A DNA stretch of 64,000 nucleotides, taken from Ciona savignyi. Its lineage: Eukaryota > Chordata > Ascidiacea > Phlebobranchia > Cionidae. The notes below the pieces were generated by a model. The model had not been told where the DNA came from, ran no database searches, and worked only from the letters and a program-made list of their open reading frames with translations. The stretch is taken from contig CH003386.1 in assembly GCA_000149265.1 (NCBI GenBank), positions 730,857 to 794,856 on the forward strand, read 5' to 3'. Made by a program: the position numbers and the translations under genes. Shown here one piece after another: positions 13,201 through 28,200 of the stretch (positions are counted from its first letter, which is position 1; each line of letters begins with the position of its first letter).

Positions 13201-16200
13201 ACAGACAACACAATCAGCGCTTACCTGCACACGAACAGATGCAGATTGCACTCGACGTGGACTTCCGTGGTCGTAAGCTTCAACTTCGAGGTTGAACACA
13301 GAGGACTGGGGGTTCAGCGGCTCCGATTTGTTCACGGTGATCTCACCTGAGTTGATGGGTGTTATTTAAGTCATTCAGTTTTTCTGTTTTTTTTTTATAA
13401 ATTTCAATAAAAATATTTAAAATTTCAATAAAGAAATTTTTATCAAAATATGATATTTCATATCAAGGACAGGTAGGAAAACAACAAAATTAGAGCCGTT
13501 AAACAAATTTTCAAGAAGACGTGCATCATGCAGTAGTAGTAAACCCAAGCTAACACCAAATAAAAATATATAAACAAATTATTCTAATTACGAATATACA
13601 ATTTAGGGATATATACTCTAACGTATAAACGTTACCACGAAAATAGAACATAAAACCAATATATAACGTTATGTATATCGATGATTGACAAAGAATATTT
13701 CTGGCTTAAGTGCAAGCAAGCTGATTAAAAATATCTTATGATCTTGGGTCCTTGATATACCTGTGTCGGGGTTGATTTGAAATATTGGTTTATTCGGCAG
13801 AACATTATCCAGTCTGTAAGATACTCTTCCGTTTTCATGAGAGTCCAAATCCTTTGCCTGGACTGTTATCACATGTGTGTTGGGTAGTGCGAGTTCAGGA
13901 AAGGTTGTCTGTTTAAAATGGAAGGTGGTAAACAATGAAACAAGACAATGAAACACACAATAAAAAAAGGTAATTTATCTTTATCCTAGGATTCATGTTA
14001 AACGGCTAGTCAATTAGATTATCTGGTATACCAGGTCCTCGACCTATGGCTAATCAATTGTGTCCTCGAACAAGGCATTTAGAGAGAGAACCCACTGAAT
14101 AATTGGATTGTTTTTAACATTTTAAACGCTTATTTTCTTCAACATTTACAACACTTTGCAAAAGATCCAGTATCCCGACTTCGGGTACAAGGTCTTTTTG
14201 TGATGTCCTACTAAAAAGATTCCTGAAAAGGGGGGGGATCTTTTCTAAATTAGTACGCAACGTAAATGCTTTAACATTGTGTGCAGAGTTAACTGGGAAT
14301 ATTTCCGACAAACTCTTCCAACTTCTAACCAGATAATGTATGTGAAACTTACAATTAGGATAGAAAAGGATCTGCAAATTTTCGATTGAAAGGCAACGCA
14401 CTAAACCGCCAGACTAACCGGTCGGACGTAATTATATTATATCATATACAAAGATTCCATGACAAAAAAGCTTAGCACATACGTGATAAGACTGCTGCAG
14501 AAAGACAGGTGGATTGTCATTGACGTCCGTGACGACGACGTGAATATTCTGAGTGACGTTGTGCGTGACGTCACTGCCAATATCACTGGCTTGAATGTTA
14601 AGCGTGAAGTTCTGAGAGCGCTCGAAATCAAGTGGTTTGTTTAAGAATATCTTTCCTTCATTTCTGCAGAATATGTAAAAGGTTTAATAAAATTAAGGAT
14701 GGTTTATTAGTTTTTTAATGTTTGTTGTTTATGCAAAACAATTTTAAGAAATGCAGTACATTTCATAGATTGACATTTGAATGTTGGTTTACTTTTTGAC
14801 TAAATGGTATACAAAAACCCAATTCTGCCGATAACTAAAGAAACGAAACTATGTTTTCTTTGTTGTTTTTTTTACTGAGCCAAGTTTCAAATCCATGATG
14901 GGCTCGTCACCAAGACCGTTTTTGTATAGTAGTCGGTATATGTACCAATCGCGTTAACCATTTGGTCACACGATCAGACACGGAACTATTATTTACCTAT
15001 CAATGCTGAAGTGCTCGCCGGGATTCCCCTCTTGCGGGAACGAGAAGGTGATGACAGGCGACGCGTCTTGATCATTTGCGGTCACCGTTGTAATCAGGCT
15101 CCCGACCGCTGTGCCCTCGCTCACTAACAGCGGGGCAGCAGGCACGTTGAGGGTCGGACTGTGGTCATTGGTGTCGACCACGAGCACAGACACGGTACTG
15201 GTACCGGTGCGTCGTATCTCACTCTGATCCACAGCGTTCACTATCAACGTGTATTTCTCATGAACCTGTAATTATCAGCGATTGCAAATGTTATTATTCT
15301 TACATAAATTAAAATTAACCGTAAAGCAAAATACTTTGTCGGCAGGTTTCCAACGTTGAACCATTACCTGAAAGGTTGTTGAATCGAAATTAAACATTAG
15401 ATAGTAAGTTGTGTCTCTGAGCATGGCACTTAACCTTGTCCAGCAGGTACAACTGCGCTGAAAGTGGTCAAGGTAAAGATCAAACCCCACACCAATCTTC
15501 TCATGACTCCACCCCCGTTTAGACAACGTATAAGGTCAGAGCCACGGTGGTGTACTGATAGACTCTCTTACACTACATTCCAAGAATTACCTCTCGGTCG
15601 AGTTTCAGCTTGGTTTTAAGGAACCCAGTGAGTGGTTCAAGTTCAAACGATTCGTCCAGGTTGCCGGAGCTAATAAAGTACCACACCCACCCATTGTTTT
15701 CCGAGTCTGCATCAGTTGCTTGTACCTGAGTGCGTTGATTTTGAAAATAACTAATTAGATCAAATCATTTTATATCGTTCCAGTGACAGCCAAAAGGTTT
15801 TGCAATCAAACCAGTAAGAGCTTTAAATCCTTGGTTATCGATTAAATCCTTGAGCAAGGTACCTAATGGAGGTTGTTTGAACCCATTTGTTTAATACTTT
15901 AGAAATATTCCTAATACAAACAACGCAATGTAAAAGGTCCGGCAACTTGACTGTGGGACTAAATGGTAATAAGAACATTGTCCATGTTATAACGCCAACT
16001 ACGTTTTCCTGCCACTGATAAAACAGTAACTTGTTTAATACTAAGTTAACCAATAAAACAATATTAACATCCGTATTTCGAATACCCACCGGCATAACAA
16101 AGATGCCAGGTTGCTGTTCCTCCCACACGCTGATGGAGTAAATATCCTGAGTGAATCTCGGCGAGTTGTCGTTTTCATCCTGCAGTTGAATGTACACAGT

Positions 16201-19200
16201 AGCGTAGCCGTGTATCGCGGTGTAGGGACCATCACCAACCACTGAAGCCGATACTATAAGTCGTATGCTGCGGACACCAGAATGTAATGAACAAATTTGT
16301 TGTAACTTTTTGTTTAAAGTCGAATGGGTCTTTTAAGCAATATTTTGGTCAGGGGGCAATTTTTCTGCCATTTTCACCCTAGGCAGATGTCTGAGCTATA
16401 TCTGTTACACAAACATGGCTAAATACTGTTGTTAAGTGTAGTAAAATAACTTTATTGAAAAACTAATTTGAATTTAATGGAGCATCCAAACTCATAAAAA
16501 CTTTCATTTTTTTTATTTTTAACAAATTAAATCGAATATGAAAACTACAACTTCCAGCAAAATTAAAATCTTTATACTTATATTAAATTTGCTTTTTATG
16601 TAAAGCAGTTTAGCGTAATTCTTACTTAGGCTCAGTCTCGTAATCCAATAAGCTTGGTTTGTCAACAGTGATCACCCCTTCACTTGACATTGCGAATGCT
16701 TCGTTTTCATTGCCGGAGTTTAACTGGTAAACCATGTTGCTGCCACTTGGTGTTGCACCATGCAATGTGGCACTGACCTACGGAAAGATATATTGATGTT
16801 GTACGGTTGTGTCGCCGAATGAATAATGCGTCCGATACATATTCCAATTATTATACAACAAATGGTCCTGGTGACAACACCATCATGGGTTTAAAACTTG
16901 GCATGGTTAAAAAAACGATATATTGATGTTTGGAACATTGGAATGGCCATGTGGTTAAAGCGACCGATTTGTATTCAGAGTTGTTAAAAATGGTTTCAGT
17001 AGCCCACTTAAAAAAGAATATATAATGTTGGTGAGCTGCGGTGAATATAGTTTTGTTAAATTCAACTAAACACACTTGTATACTACAGACATCAAAACAG
17101 ACCTAGCAAAGGATCCAGTAGCTCTAGGTTTGAAGTTAGGACCAGTAAAATATATAAGATTTTAAATGAAACATGTTTAAGTCGGTATATTTATGGTGGT
17201 GAGCAGTTAAGGGGTGCAATAAGGCATGATAGCATATTACAGAATTACCGTAGTAACTCTGTGGCCTCTTTGTACTGTCTCGGACATGACAACTTCATAC
17301 GACATTTGATCAAACTGGAGATATGCAAAGTTCACTGCTCCCCCAACTGCAACAGCATGTTTGATTGACAAAGATATAATCTAAAATTTCAATTAAAATA
17401 TATTGCTTTCAGTCCAACTGTGTGGTCTTGCAGAAAAGGATGGTGTCCATAACCAGATACTTTTTCCATGGTTATGTCCACCGAAAGATAAGTAGACTTG
17501 GACTCAAAAAGATCACTTAAAACCTGTTATATCACACATACAACACAAAGTAATAGCTACAGTTATCATAATGTGGAAACAAAGTTAATTATTTTGAATA
17601 ACTAATTATTTTGAATGAATTAGGGTTAAAGAAGTAAATAAATTATAGATTAAAAAAGGAAATTAATTGTTAAACCAAACTCACCATCTAGATTGATTTC
17701 AATGACAGCTGAAGCCCGCATTGGGGGATTACCCCCATCAGAAGCCAGGATGATCAATGAAGAACGGTTGGGGAAGTTTGAAGGGATTGCTTCGCGTGTC
17801 CTGATGTTGCCGTTGATTCGATCGATTTCGAACACAGTTTGATTCATGGACGCATTTCCAAAACTGAATAAAGAATTCAATGATTGGATTTGTGAAATTG
17901 GATATCATATCATGCAGGAAAATTGGATATCATATTAGACAGGAAATGTAATTTAAAGTATTTTTTAGTGAGCTACAGCATCTTAACGCAACATACATTA
18001 TGGACACAAGTATACATTTATTAAATGAGTACTAAAAAAGAAACCTAGCCAGATTTCACTACCACACCTGACAATTGTACTGAGTTACAGTAGCAGTTTT
18101 TATTTTGTGGTAAACAGGTAGGATATATTTATCGTTGTGCATGGGAAAATGTAGGGCATGTTGAAAAAAGAGTATACGCCAACAAAAAGTTGGCTCGTTT
18201 TGTGGCCCTGGAGTCAGTGCAAGACTTAACCTGTCTAGCCTGCTTAAACCTTAACGTTACACAGAAAAATTATAACCTAAGCAGCCGAAACACCATTTTT
18301 CTAAAAAAAAGAAACCTGTATGTTACTGATCCAAACAATCCAGTGTCTGCGTCGTTAGCTACCACATGAGCGACTGTAACACCGGGGTTGGTTGCACGCG
18401 ATATATTCACACGGATCAGCGTCTCAACAAACACAGGAGGATTGTCGTTTACATCAGACACTGTGAAAATAGCAAATATAAAAAATAAATAGGAGATCAT
18501 GGTTGTCCTAAGGGCAGGCGCAGGGGGTGTTATAACATGGGTATACCTCAACACTGGGTTATAGTTGGGTAAGAAGTAAGTGCCACGTATTCTACCTGAT
18601 TATGCTTTAGTTTTAATTTTTGTTCAACAGATAAGTCTGTTGGGTTAGTGCGCCAGCCAAAGGAATGCAGGTTCGAAACTGTTCGCTACCTAGATGGTTG
18701 TCTTCTTGGGTAAGGCATTTAACGCTCTGGTAAGCCGACAATAGGCACGAGTTAATCTGACGATTGCCAGTGTGTTAGCCCCTTTGGTTTTCCCATCCAT
18801 GGGGATAAACATGAATATCCTATTCTATCCTAGTTTAACCAATTAATCCTAGGAGGAAGACGCCATTACATGACTTTGCCTAAGAACACAACTGTAAGTG
18901 TCTGGTAACCGGATTATCTCATGCCCATTGTTTTGGAGGATATTGCTGTTGTTAGAATATCCAATTATTCTACATAGTTTAGGTGATGACCACTAAATAA
19001 TCGTAGATCTAACCTACCGGTAATAGAAACTGGTACTGTGCTTGATCTTGGACCATACGGCGCCGCGTCAACTGCTTCCACCAAGAAGTTATAACTCCCC
19101 TTTTCTTCCCTATCCAGTGGGGCAGTGGTGGTCACCACTCCGGTCATAGTGTCCACTGTGAACTTTCCATCCAGTCCAGTGGTGTTGGATAGGAAGTAGC

Positions 19201-22200
19201 TAACTTCACCGTTTAAACCAATGTCTGCATCCGTAGCTCGAACTGTGAGCACGTATTGACCCCTGGATTATGCAGAATAATGTCAACACAGCATAATGTC
19301 AACACAGCATAGGTATGTTGGGAAAAAATGATTCTTTTATGCTAGTGTGTGAACAACGACAGTCTTTATAACAACATAAATAATGGTCGTATGATTCCAC
19401 GCACAAAGTCCAGTCGCTGGAGCGATTGCACGGTAGCGTATATATAATGCCAATTCAGTTTTTGAGTGATCCATTTAATTCCACTGGATTAACGCAACAA
19501 CCAATAAAAGATATGCCCAAGGGGAAAGCTAATAAAAATAAGTTAGGGTAAAGGCTGAACCCAGCATTCCCATTGTTCTAAGAAAATTTTGTCAATAAAA
19601 AAATGTGTTTTTTGACTTCCATCCGAAAAACAGAAATTTCTATCCTACCCTAAACTAAATTCTATTTTAATAAGTTACTGACAATGCTTTTTTAAGCAAA
19701 ACATATATATATCGATGGTAAATTACCATTTATTTTCTATCCTCGTTTTTCACTATTCTTAGCTTGATGTAAAGGATTTTAAAATCATTTAATAGATCAC
19801 AAAGACATTTTCTTTTAGTGTTTAATATGGGGTTTAACATTTTGGAAATCCTTAGATTAAACTTACGAACCTTGACAATCCTTCAGCCACTTGGCCGTTG
19901 TATGAAGCAGCCACAAACTGTGGATCATTGTCATTCCAATCCAACACCGTGACTTCGATCTGCCCTGACGTGGTGTGGATATTATCACTGGCAGTCACTT
20001 GCAACTGGTATAAGCCGGTTAATTCCCGATCCAGCCGCCTTGTGATTGACAACTCACCAGTCGAGGGATTAATTGAAAAATCACTGTCAGTATTTCCACC
20101 TAAAAGAAAAAAGGGTAAATGTTAGGAAAGATTAGATGTAAAAGAAATTCCAGATGGACAAATAAATATTGGTGTTATTGACACCTGTATATTAACATAT
20201 TGAAACACTTTGTGCACATTGTTAAGTGTAAAATAGAGTTCAACAGTAAAATATTAATCAGTGTTCAAAAATATAATAATCTAATAGTAAAACATTTTTT
20301 TTAATGTTTTTAACCTTTTTTATTCCCAAAATAAATCACACCACCAAACGTCATTGTGTTCACCTGAAATGGCATAAGTGACTTGGCCATTTTCCCCAAT
20401 GTCAGCGTCACGTGCAGCTATTGTGTGCACCACCTGCGGCCCTTCTATGTGCTCCGGTATCTCCAGTCTCGACAATAATGGCGGCACTATGCTGTCATCA
20501 AGTGGTGAAAACTGAGGCGCATTGTCATTGACGTCAAGAACAGTGACGAGCACAAAGCACCAGTCGTATAATGATGGGAAGGCACTGTCTTGTGCGAACA
20601 CTGGGAAAAAGAAAGTCAAAAGTCATTAATATCCTTAGTGAGGGAAAGCAATAAAAAAACCATTTATGGTTATTGTCATATAACTTATGTTTATGTCTAT
20701 ATGCCAAAGTTAAAATTGGTCAAGAAATATGTTAAATTAGTATAATTACGATCAAGCAAATTGAACCTGTAAGCCTGTAGCTGGATTTGTTTTCTCTGTC
20801 CAACTCCATTGCCAGACTTATCACTCCATTATTCGGGTCTATCACAAAAGCTGCACTCTCTGAACTTGCTTGGAGTTGATAGGTCAGAAGGCCATTTTCA
20901 CCTATCCAGTAATTATGATAAAAAACATAATGTGTTAATTATTTTAGTCAGAAGTAAGGTTTGTCAAAACTTGCAGCCCTAGTGCACCTAACTTTATGTC
21001 CAAGCTTATGGTGATATGACAAAATTAAAACATTAAATTTGTGTCACCTACCACCAAAACCAAATAACCAAGAGTCAGGTTAGACTAGTATATACAGGAA
21101 AAGATAAAAATTATCTTTCTAACCATTGGAAAAAAGGAAATTTCTTAAATCCTTAATCAAAGGTCTGCCCTGTCCAAACTGTAGCATGAAAAGATTACTT
21201 ATAAGTTTTTCCTCGAATCGGTAATCGGCATAGGCTTTTACCTGAATCCTCATCTAATGCAGTAACCTTGGTAACAATTGTTCCTGCAATTTGACCTTCC
21301 ATGACCTCAGCTTGGTACGTGGTTCGTTCGAAATGTGGCGTCACGTCATTCACGTCCATCAAATGAATTGTAATCATCTGGTGAAATGTTCAAATGTCAG
21401 AGTCTGATTGAACACAATTTCAATTATTAAATAAATTTAAATAAATAAAGTAAGGCCGCAATAAAATAAAGTCATGCTACATAAATTTGAATAAATGACA
21501 AATAAATTGGATTAAACGAAGAAAACGAACTGGTGCAAACATGAAATAGCTGTGAAAACCAGACTGTGGGTAGTTGTTTATCAGATGGTTGACCAACAGC
21601 TCCCAACCCAGGTAGGTTTCTCTGCTATAATCAAGCATTATGCTAATTGCCCCATGCTCGCTGTACATTCCATTATCGAGGTTGAATTGGAGCTCACCTG
21701 GTGAGTGGTTCTTTGGTTTGGAGCAAGGTCAGATGCCGATACATTGATAGAATGTGTCTTGCTGCGTTCAAAGTCCAACTGTTTTGCAATTGTGATCACA
21801 CCTGGGTGCAATAATGGTTTAATTGGTGGAAATGCTGAGATCTGAATAAGGCGCGTGGTATAGGGAATAAGGACGAAGGTTATGGCTAGACAGTTGCCTG
21901 GTTTGATATTCACCCTTATGACTTTCGTCATGGTTGTGTTGATAGATGTTGCATTAATCCAGTGGATTGAAATCAATTAAAAAATTATGATATGTTAAAT
22001 GTAAAACAAACTGCAGTATCTCTAGCTACCAAATTGTAGGCTAAGGGAAAATTGACAATATTATTAATTTTTATATCACTCTGCCAATCGAAAGAGAGTT
22101 CTCTGCGCATACATGCCGCTGTACCTCATGTTAAGTCAGTTTTATAAAACATATGGATTTTGCATTTGACATATACAATTTTTATAGTTTTGCAACTAGC

Positions 22201-25200
22201 CACCTGTGTTCGAGTCAACATGAAAATACGACATTTCCTCTGCGGAGTTGCCAACCTCAGATGTCACCGACTCAATCGCGTACATCACACGTCCGTTGGC
22301 TCCTGCGTCTGCGTCCTCTGCAGCAAGCCGCATGACCGGGTATCCGATTGGTTCGTCCTCCGCTACATAGGTCATGTGATGTCCAACGAATCGCGGCGAG
22401 TTGTCATTCACGTCACGGACGATTACACGTGCTGATGCAGTGGAAAAGCGTGGGGAAGTGGGGGAGCGGTCAGTCACCTAACAAAATAAAGTTTAATTTT
22501 TTTTAATTTTAGAAAAGAAATGTTAGTTTGTTTGCTCAATTATTAAAATATTGATTTGCAGACAGCTGAAACATTTGTAAGATTGAAACCAGACACTGGC
22601 TAGATGGTTGTGTTCTTGTGCAAGGCATTGACCAGGCAACTTCTGAACCCAGTGAATTAATGGTTTATACTGAAACTGAAGGTACATCTTAATCATACAC
22701 AAACATAATTCAATAGTTTAAAAACCCCATGGTTGACGAGGTAATCGAGCGATTGCGTATTCCTTCTATGAGGATAAATGATAAACATTATAACCTACCA
22801 TAAGTGAATTTATTTAAAATGAAATTTTATAATGAAACTTTACCTAAAGATAACTAAACTAGAAGAAAAATTGTTTTGCTCTCTCGATTATACTTGGTCT
22901 ATTTTATAATTCCATTTCTGGGAAACAAAATTTGCATATTTTCCAAAAAAACACCAGAAACCCACATTCACAACAAGGATGTACTGATCCACAGCCTCTC
23001 TATCAATCCCTGAATTCACAAAGAGTGCTCCTGTGTCACTGTTGATCCGGAACACAGAAGCCGGGGTTTGGCTGACAAGTGAGTAGGTCAGTCGGCCACT
23101 TAAACCAGAATCAGGGTCGACAGCTCTAAATCTGTACACCTGTGTGAATGGAGTTGTGAAACGGGTCACAAACATAATTAAGTTCCTGACAATAGGATAG
23201 GATCTGAGGCATACATTTATATCTGTACCAATGCCCACAGTTGGGTGTGCCACCATCTTAAATTTACCACAGACGTTACTTTGTTGTTCAACATGTATGT
23301 GTACATGCACTAACTAGTATACTCCTGTATATCGACAACTGTTACGGTTCAATGGTTTGAACAAAACTAAGGTAAAGTTTCCATATTCAACACACTGCTA
23401 GAGACCAGGTAACTAGATTAAGCATGGGGTAATCAAATGATTTCCTGTGTTATACCAACCTACTGTGTTTTTTCATCCAAAGCAATGAGTATCTTACATA
23501 CTCCATTGACATGCTTTAAACAATTTCAGGTCAGTTTTACATATTCATTATGGCAATACAGTTATCAAGGAATATTTCTTTCAAAGAAACATAAAAAACA
23601 AATAACAGGAGTTAAAATAATAAAATAACACTGTAAAACATTGTAAGAAACAAGAGTTAATATTACAACTCAGTTCTTTTACTATGCAACAACAAATTAA
23701 TCCGAATTGATTCCTCAATTTAATGTGATCCCTACCTCCTCTCCTATCCTTGTGTTCTCCTCCACTCCAAAGATCATTGATCCGGAGTTAAATCGCGGAG
23801 TGTGATCGTTCACATCTCGGAGATTGATCTGGGCTGATATGATGCGACTGATGTCGAATGATTCTCTTTTTTCCACCTGAAGAAAACAAAATCCATGTTT
23901 TTTACAAAAATTCATAAACTTTTTTAAGCATGTTGTACAGAAACAAATTTATGCGTGAATGTTATGTCTTAATTTTTCCCGTCTTTTGAGTAAATTATGA
24001 ATTATTTATTACATTTACACGCATTGTATGATTCCAGTGGGTTAAGTCAGTAATTCATTTTTATTAGTTGCAGAAAAACATTCCTTGTGCTTCGACTAAA
24101 ACATGATTATTAGTTGCTATTAATCGTTCAGAACACAAAAATAGCAAAAATCACCTCAAGCAAATATTGCGATTTTGTTTCAGAATCGAATCTGTGGAGC
24201 AACACGAGATCTCCTGTGGTACGGTTGATATGGAACATGCCGTCATCGTTACCACTAGCGATTCGGAACTGAGGGTATGATGGCAGCGAGCGTCGCCTAC
24301 GACTGGACCCTTGGGTGCTGAAACTAAAAATGAAAAATTAAAAAAAATGGATTTTTTACTGTGTGTATTCATATCACCAGCATCTTAACCACTTGTCCCT
24401 CTGTCATGCTGCCAGCGCTAGTTTGGCCTAGCGTGACATATCCAATAAACTTGGTAATGCTAATGCTAATTAGTTGAACTGGTACCGAACTATTAAAATG
24501 CTTAAAGTGGGGTAAATATAATAAATAAAAATAAATTAATACCCACTTTAACAATAGTAAAAACAGTTTAAAAGATAGCAAAAAACATTTTGATTAAAAC
24601 ATATAAAGAGCATTATTTCAAAATGTAAACTAAAAATAAAATAGGTGAAATGTGTCTTTTAGTTTCCCAACTTACGTTCCAAAAACAGTTCCAGGATTTG
24701 AGCTTTCAATCGGAGCGAAAACAAATTTGTTTGAGTTAAATTCAGCCGGATTTTCATTAGCTGCTCTTACTCGAATCTGAAAATAAAAATCACTTACAAA
24801 TTCCAAAAAAGTTCAATAATAAATTTACATAGCTGGTTTTTAAAAATTTAAGAACGTCACTTACCTGTAAAGTTGTTGAGGTTTGACGAATGGGAGATCC
24901 GTTGTCTTGAGCCATTACTTGGACAGAGTATAAACCCTAAAAGGATATTAAAAAATTATAGGAGTATTTACCACACAGGGGCATCTATGTGTTAAGGCAG
25001 ATTGATCAGCAAGAAGTATGGACGTGTGGCCGAATGGTTAACGCGACCGATACATACACCGACTCTTTTACAAAAAACAGTCCTGGTGATAAAACCCATT
25101 ATGATCAGCATGAAATGTATTTTACATTTTTTTCAAAAAAATTTTTTTAACAGTTGTTTTTTTAAGCACCACACAATACAACCAATAATGATGGAAATAA

Positions 25201-28200
25201 AATATAGCCAAAACATAAATAATAAATACAAAAAATTAGTGCATTTTATTCTGATTGTTTGGCAGTGCAATCAAATCTGTTATATATTTAACTCCTAAAT
25301 ATAAAACACCGTAATTTGGTTTAATACAACATGAAACATGTCAATAACTTACCATTGAAAGCGCAGTGTTTACAATTATGCTTCCAGTGTTTCCAACAAT
25401 ATGAAACATATCATCATCTTGTGTTGTACTGGAGTATGATATTTCTCCATTGGCATCACTGTCTGCATCGGTGGCTTTCAAATCGGCAACCCAAGTTCCT
25501 GATGAAATTTAGTACAAAACCTTTCAGCGCTTGTTTGTATGTATGAGGTAGGAACAATGACAGTCATAATAAGATGGTTTATAGGTTATTGTCGGATTAC
25601 CTCATACACGGTACACTTTTCCTACCCAAACTATTAAAGTGATCGAGGTAAAAAGTGAACCTAGAACCTATGTGGTTATGACCACTGATACTGTCTTTTT
25701 ACTTTTAAAGCCAATGACTCCCTATTTACAGAAGAATATATAAATAGATTAAGTATTGTTCCAAAATCTAAATATGTGTATGCAAGACAACCTATTTTTA
25801 CTTCAGCAACATGATGATTAGCATACCAGATTATATATGCCTTAATATAAATTTCCCTTTCTTGTGTTATTTAATGTTGGCTTTGAAAAATGTTTCATGT
25901 GGATCTAGCTACCGATCAATAGATCAATGCCTTAACAACCAAAAAAACTTAAATACCTATAATTATTGTTTTGTTAGTTTGTGATGCTTTATCACAATTT
26001 GCAGTTAAAAATACTAAAATTAATTTTCACAGAACAAGAACTTAAGAAAACAACAATATGATAAAATAGACAAATACAAAATGCACAATAAAATGGATTA
26101 CCTGTTTGAGCCTCAACAGACACCACAGCTAAGTGTTCTGCTGATGTCAGCACAAATTGAGGTGAATTGTCGTTAACGTCTATTACAGTGATGCGCATTA
26201 AACTTTGAGCAAGATGTTGCCCATCGCTAACTTGCACGAGAATAGAATACTCTTTTGTGATGTCATAATCGAGAGGTGTTAATGTGGTAATGACACCTGC
26301 AACAAAAATGTGTTTTGATTGAATTTTTTATGGTTTACACAGAAGATGAGTTGGAAACAAAAAAGGTTTCAGGCTTAAAAGAGCAATGTACACCAGCAGA
26401 CCGCAAGTTTGTAACAAAACTCTGTTTTTGTCCCTTCGTAGTGTCTTCTGGTCCAAACTGCTTGTCAAAAAACAAGGTGAAAATCAATTTTAAACACACT
26501 GCAATAGCTTAAACAATGTATGAGAAACACCATAATCTAAGCTTTGACTTTGTACCACATGGTTACTGTTTCTAAAGCTTAAAGGGCTCGACTGCCCATT
26601 CTAGTGGGTCAAATGTATTAAGCTCTAAAATCAGAGAGGAATAGTGGGATGCAACCATAGGAGTATGTTAAAAAGTGAAACAGATTGACATGAGATGAAC
26701 CTAAACGTCTAAAACTGTTTGAAATGCAAATATTGACAAAAAATGATAAATAGATTAAGAAAACTATTTAGAATCTCTTGTAATGCAAATATTGTCGAAC
26801 AATGACAAATATTTAAGAATATTTTTTGATATCAAACAAAAGTAAATACTTTACCTGTTGAACGATGTAATGAGAATATTTCCGAATTCACCACGAATGA
26901 GTAGACGAGTGGGTCGCCGCTGTCAGCATCGGTGGCAGATACCACGCCAACCTCGGTGCCACTTTCTTTATTTTCCTCGATGTTGAAGCGATATGTTTGT
27001 TTGCTAAATATTGGTGCGTTGTCGTTCACATCTGTTACCTCGATTGTGACATCAGCAGTGGCGAAACATGACTCGGCAAATGTGGGTGATATGGGAAAGC
27101 CAACTGCGGTTACCTGGAAATATATAATGCTGGTGGTTAGGTCTTAAATAATCTATCGATTATTGGGTTAGTTTACAAGCTTATTATGAAAATAAACATT
27201 GTGATGAGATAGTCAAATGTTAAGTGGGGCTATGCAGGGTGTTCACTACTGGTAATCAATTTTCTTATGCTCTCAGTTAGATTATTAGAGCTTCTCAGTG
27301 GTTCCCAACCTGGGGGTCGCGACCCCCAAAGGGGTCGCAAAGCATGTTAAAGGGGGTCGCGAAGCTGTTGCTAATGTAAGAACAAGGGTAACTGGCAATA
27401 GGACTGGATGCTTCGGTACGCTCATAGTATGTGCTCTATCCTGTGCATAATTTTCCATTGAGACATTTCATTCGGATTGCTTTGTAGCACAATATTATTG
27501 CATCAGTATGCGTCCACTGTGAGGTCATATCGTCCACTGTGATGTCATAAACTATATGACCACTTGACTGTAAACGTGCAATAGCTGCAAATTGAAACTC
27601 TATTAGGGAAGTAGCTTAGTATATTACACAACAGAAATCCGTCAAGACTTGGAATTGGTCAAGATAGTTAAGGGGAGGTTTAGCTGCAGACCTACAAGGT
27701 CAACGATCGCACTGATTTGTTAATAAATGCAAGTAAAACATTTTTTTGTGCTAACTTTCTAATTTTGCATTTAGGATAGAATATAAGTGTGGGTCACGGA
27801 ATCTTCGAAAATTTTTAAGAGGGTCACCAAGACAAAAAGGTTGGGAACCACTGTTCTAAGGTATTTTAGTTATTTTGGGGACCAAACAGACCTTGATTAA
27901 TTCTATATCAAAGGAAACAATTAATCTGCTATTGACTGGTTTCGAAACCACCACCCTTTCGCTGATGGCATTACACATATAAAAGCCAACTATCTGGATG
28001 ATATTGCAATATAATTGCATTGTATGACAATGTGTTTATACTAATATCAAATTAAATGTTCTATTTTTTACAACCATCAAAACCTTCATTTTTTTATCCC
28101 AACAGAAAACAATCTTACCTCAAATGAATATGTGTCTTGTGTTTCATAATCCAAGCCTCGGATAAGATAGAGTGATCCATTGGAGAAGATGGAGAATATA

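Noticed and set aside
17390..17525. Minus-strand open stretch reading SDLFESKSTYLSVDITMEK that resembles an EC strand
   Set aside because: Its frame needs a phase 0 entry, but exon 32 leaves in phase 1 and has no alternative donor. Phase-compatible acceptors inside it run into stops. Kept as intron, though it may be a dead exon.
24371..24480. Open minus-strand stretch between dachsous exons 20 and 21
   Set aside because: It has no cadherin features, and exons 20 and 21 join in phase without it.
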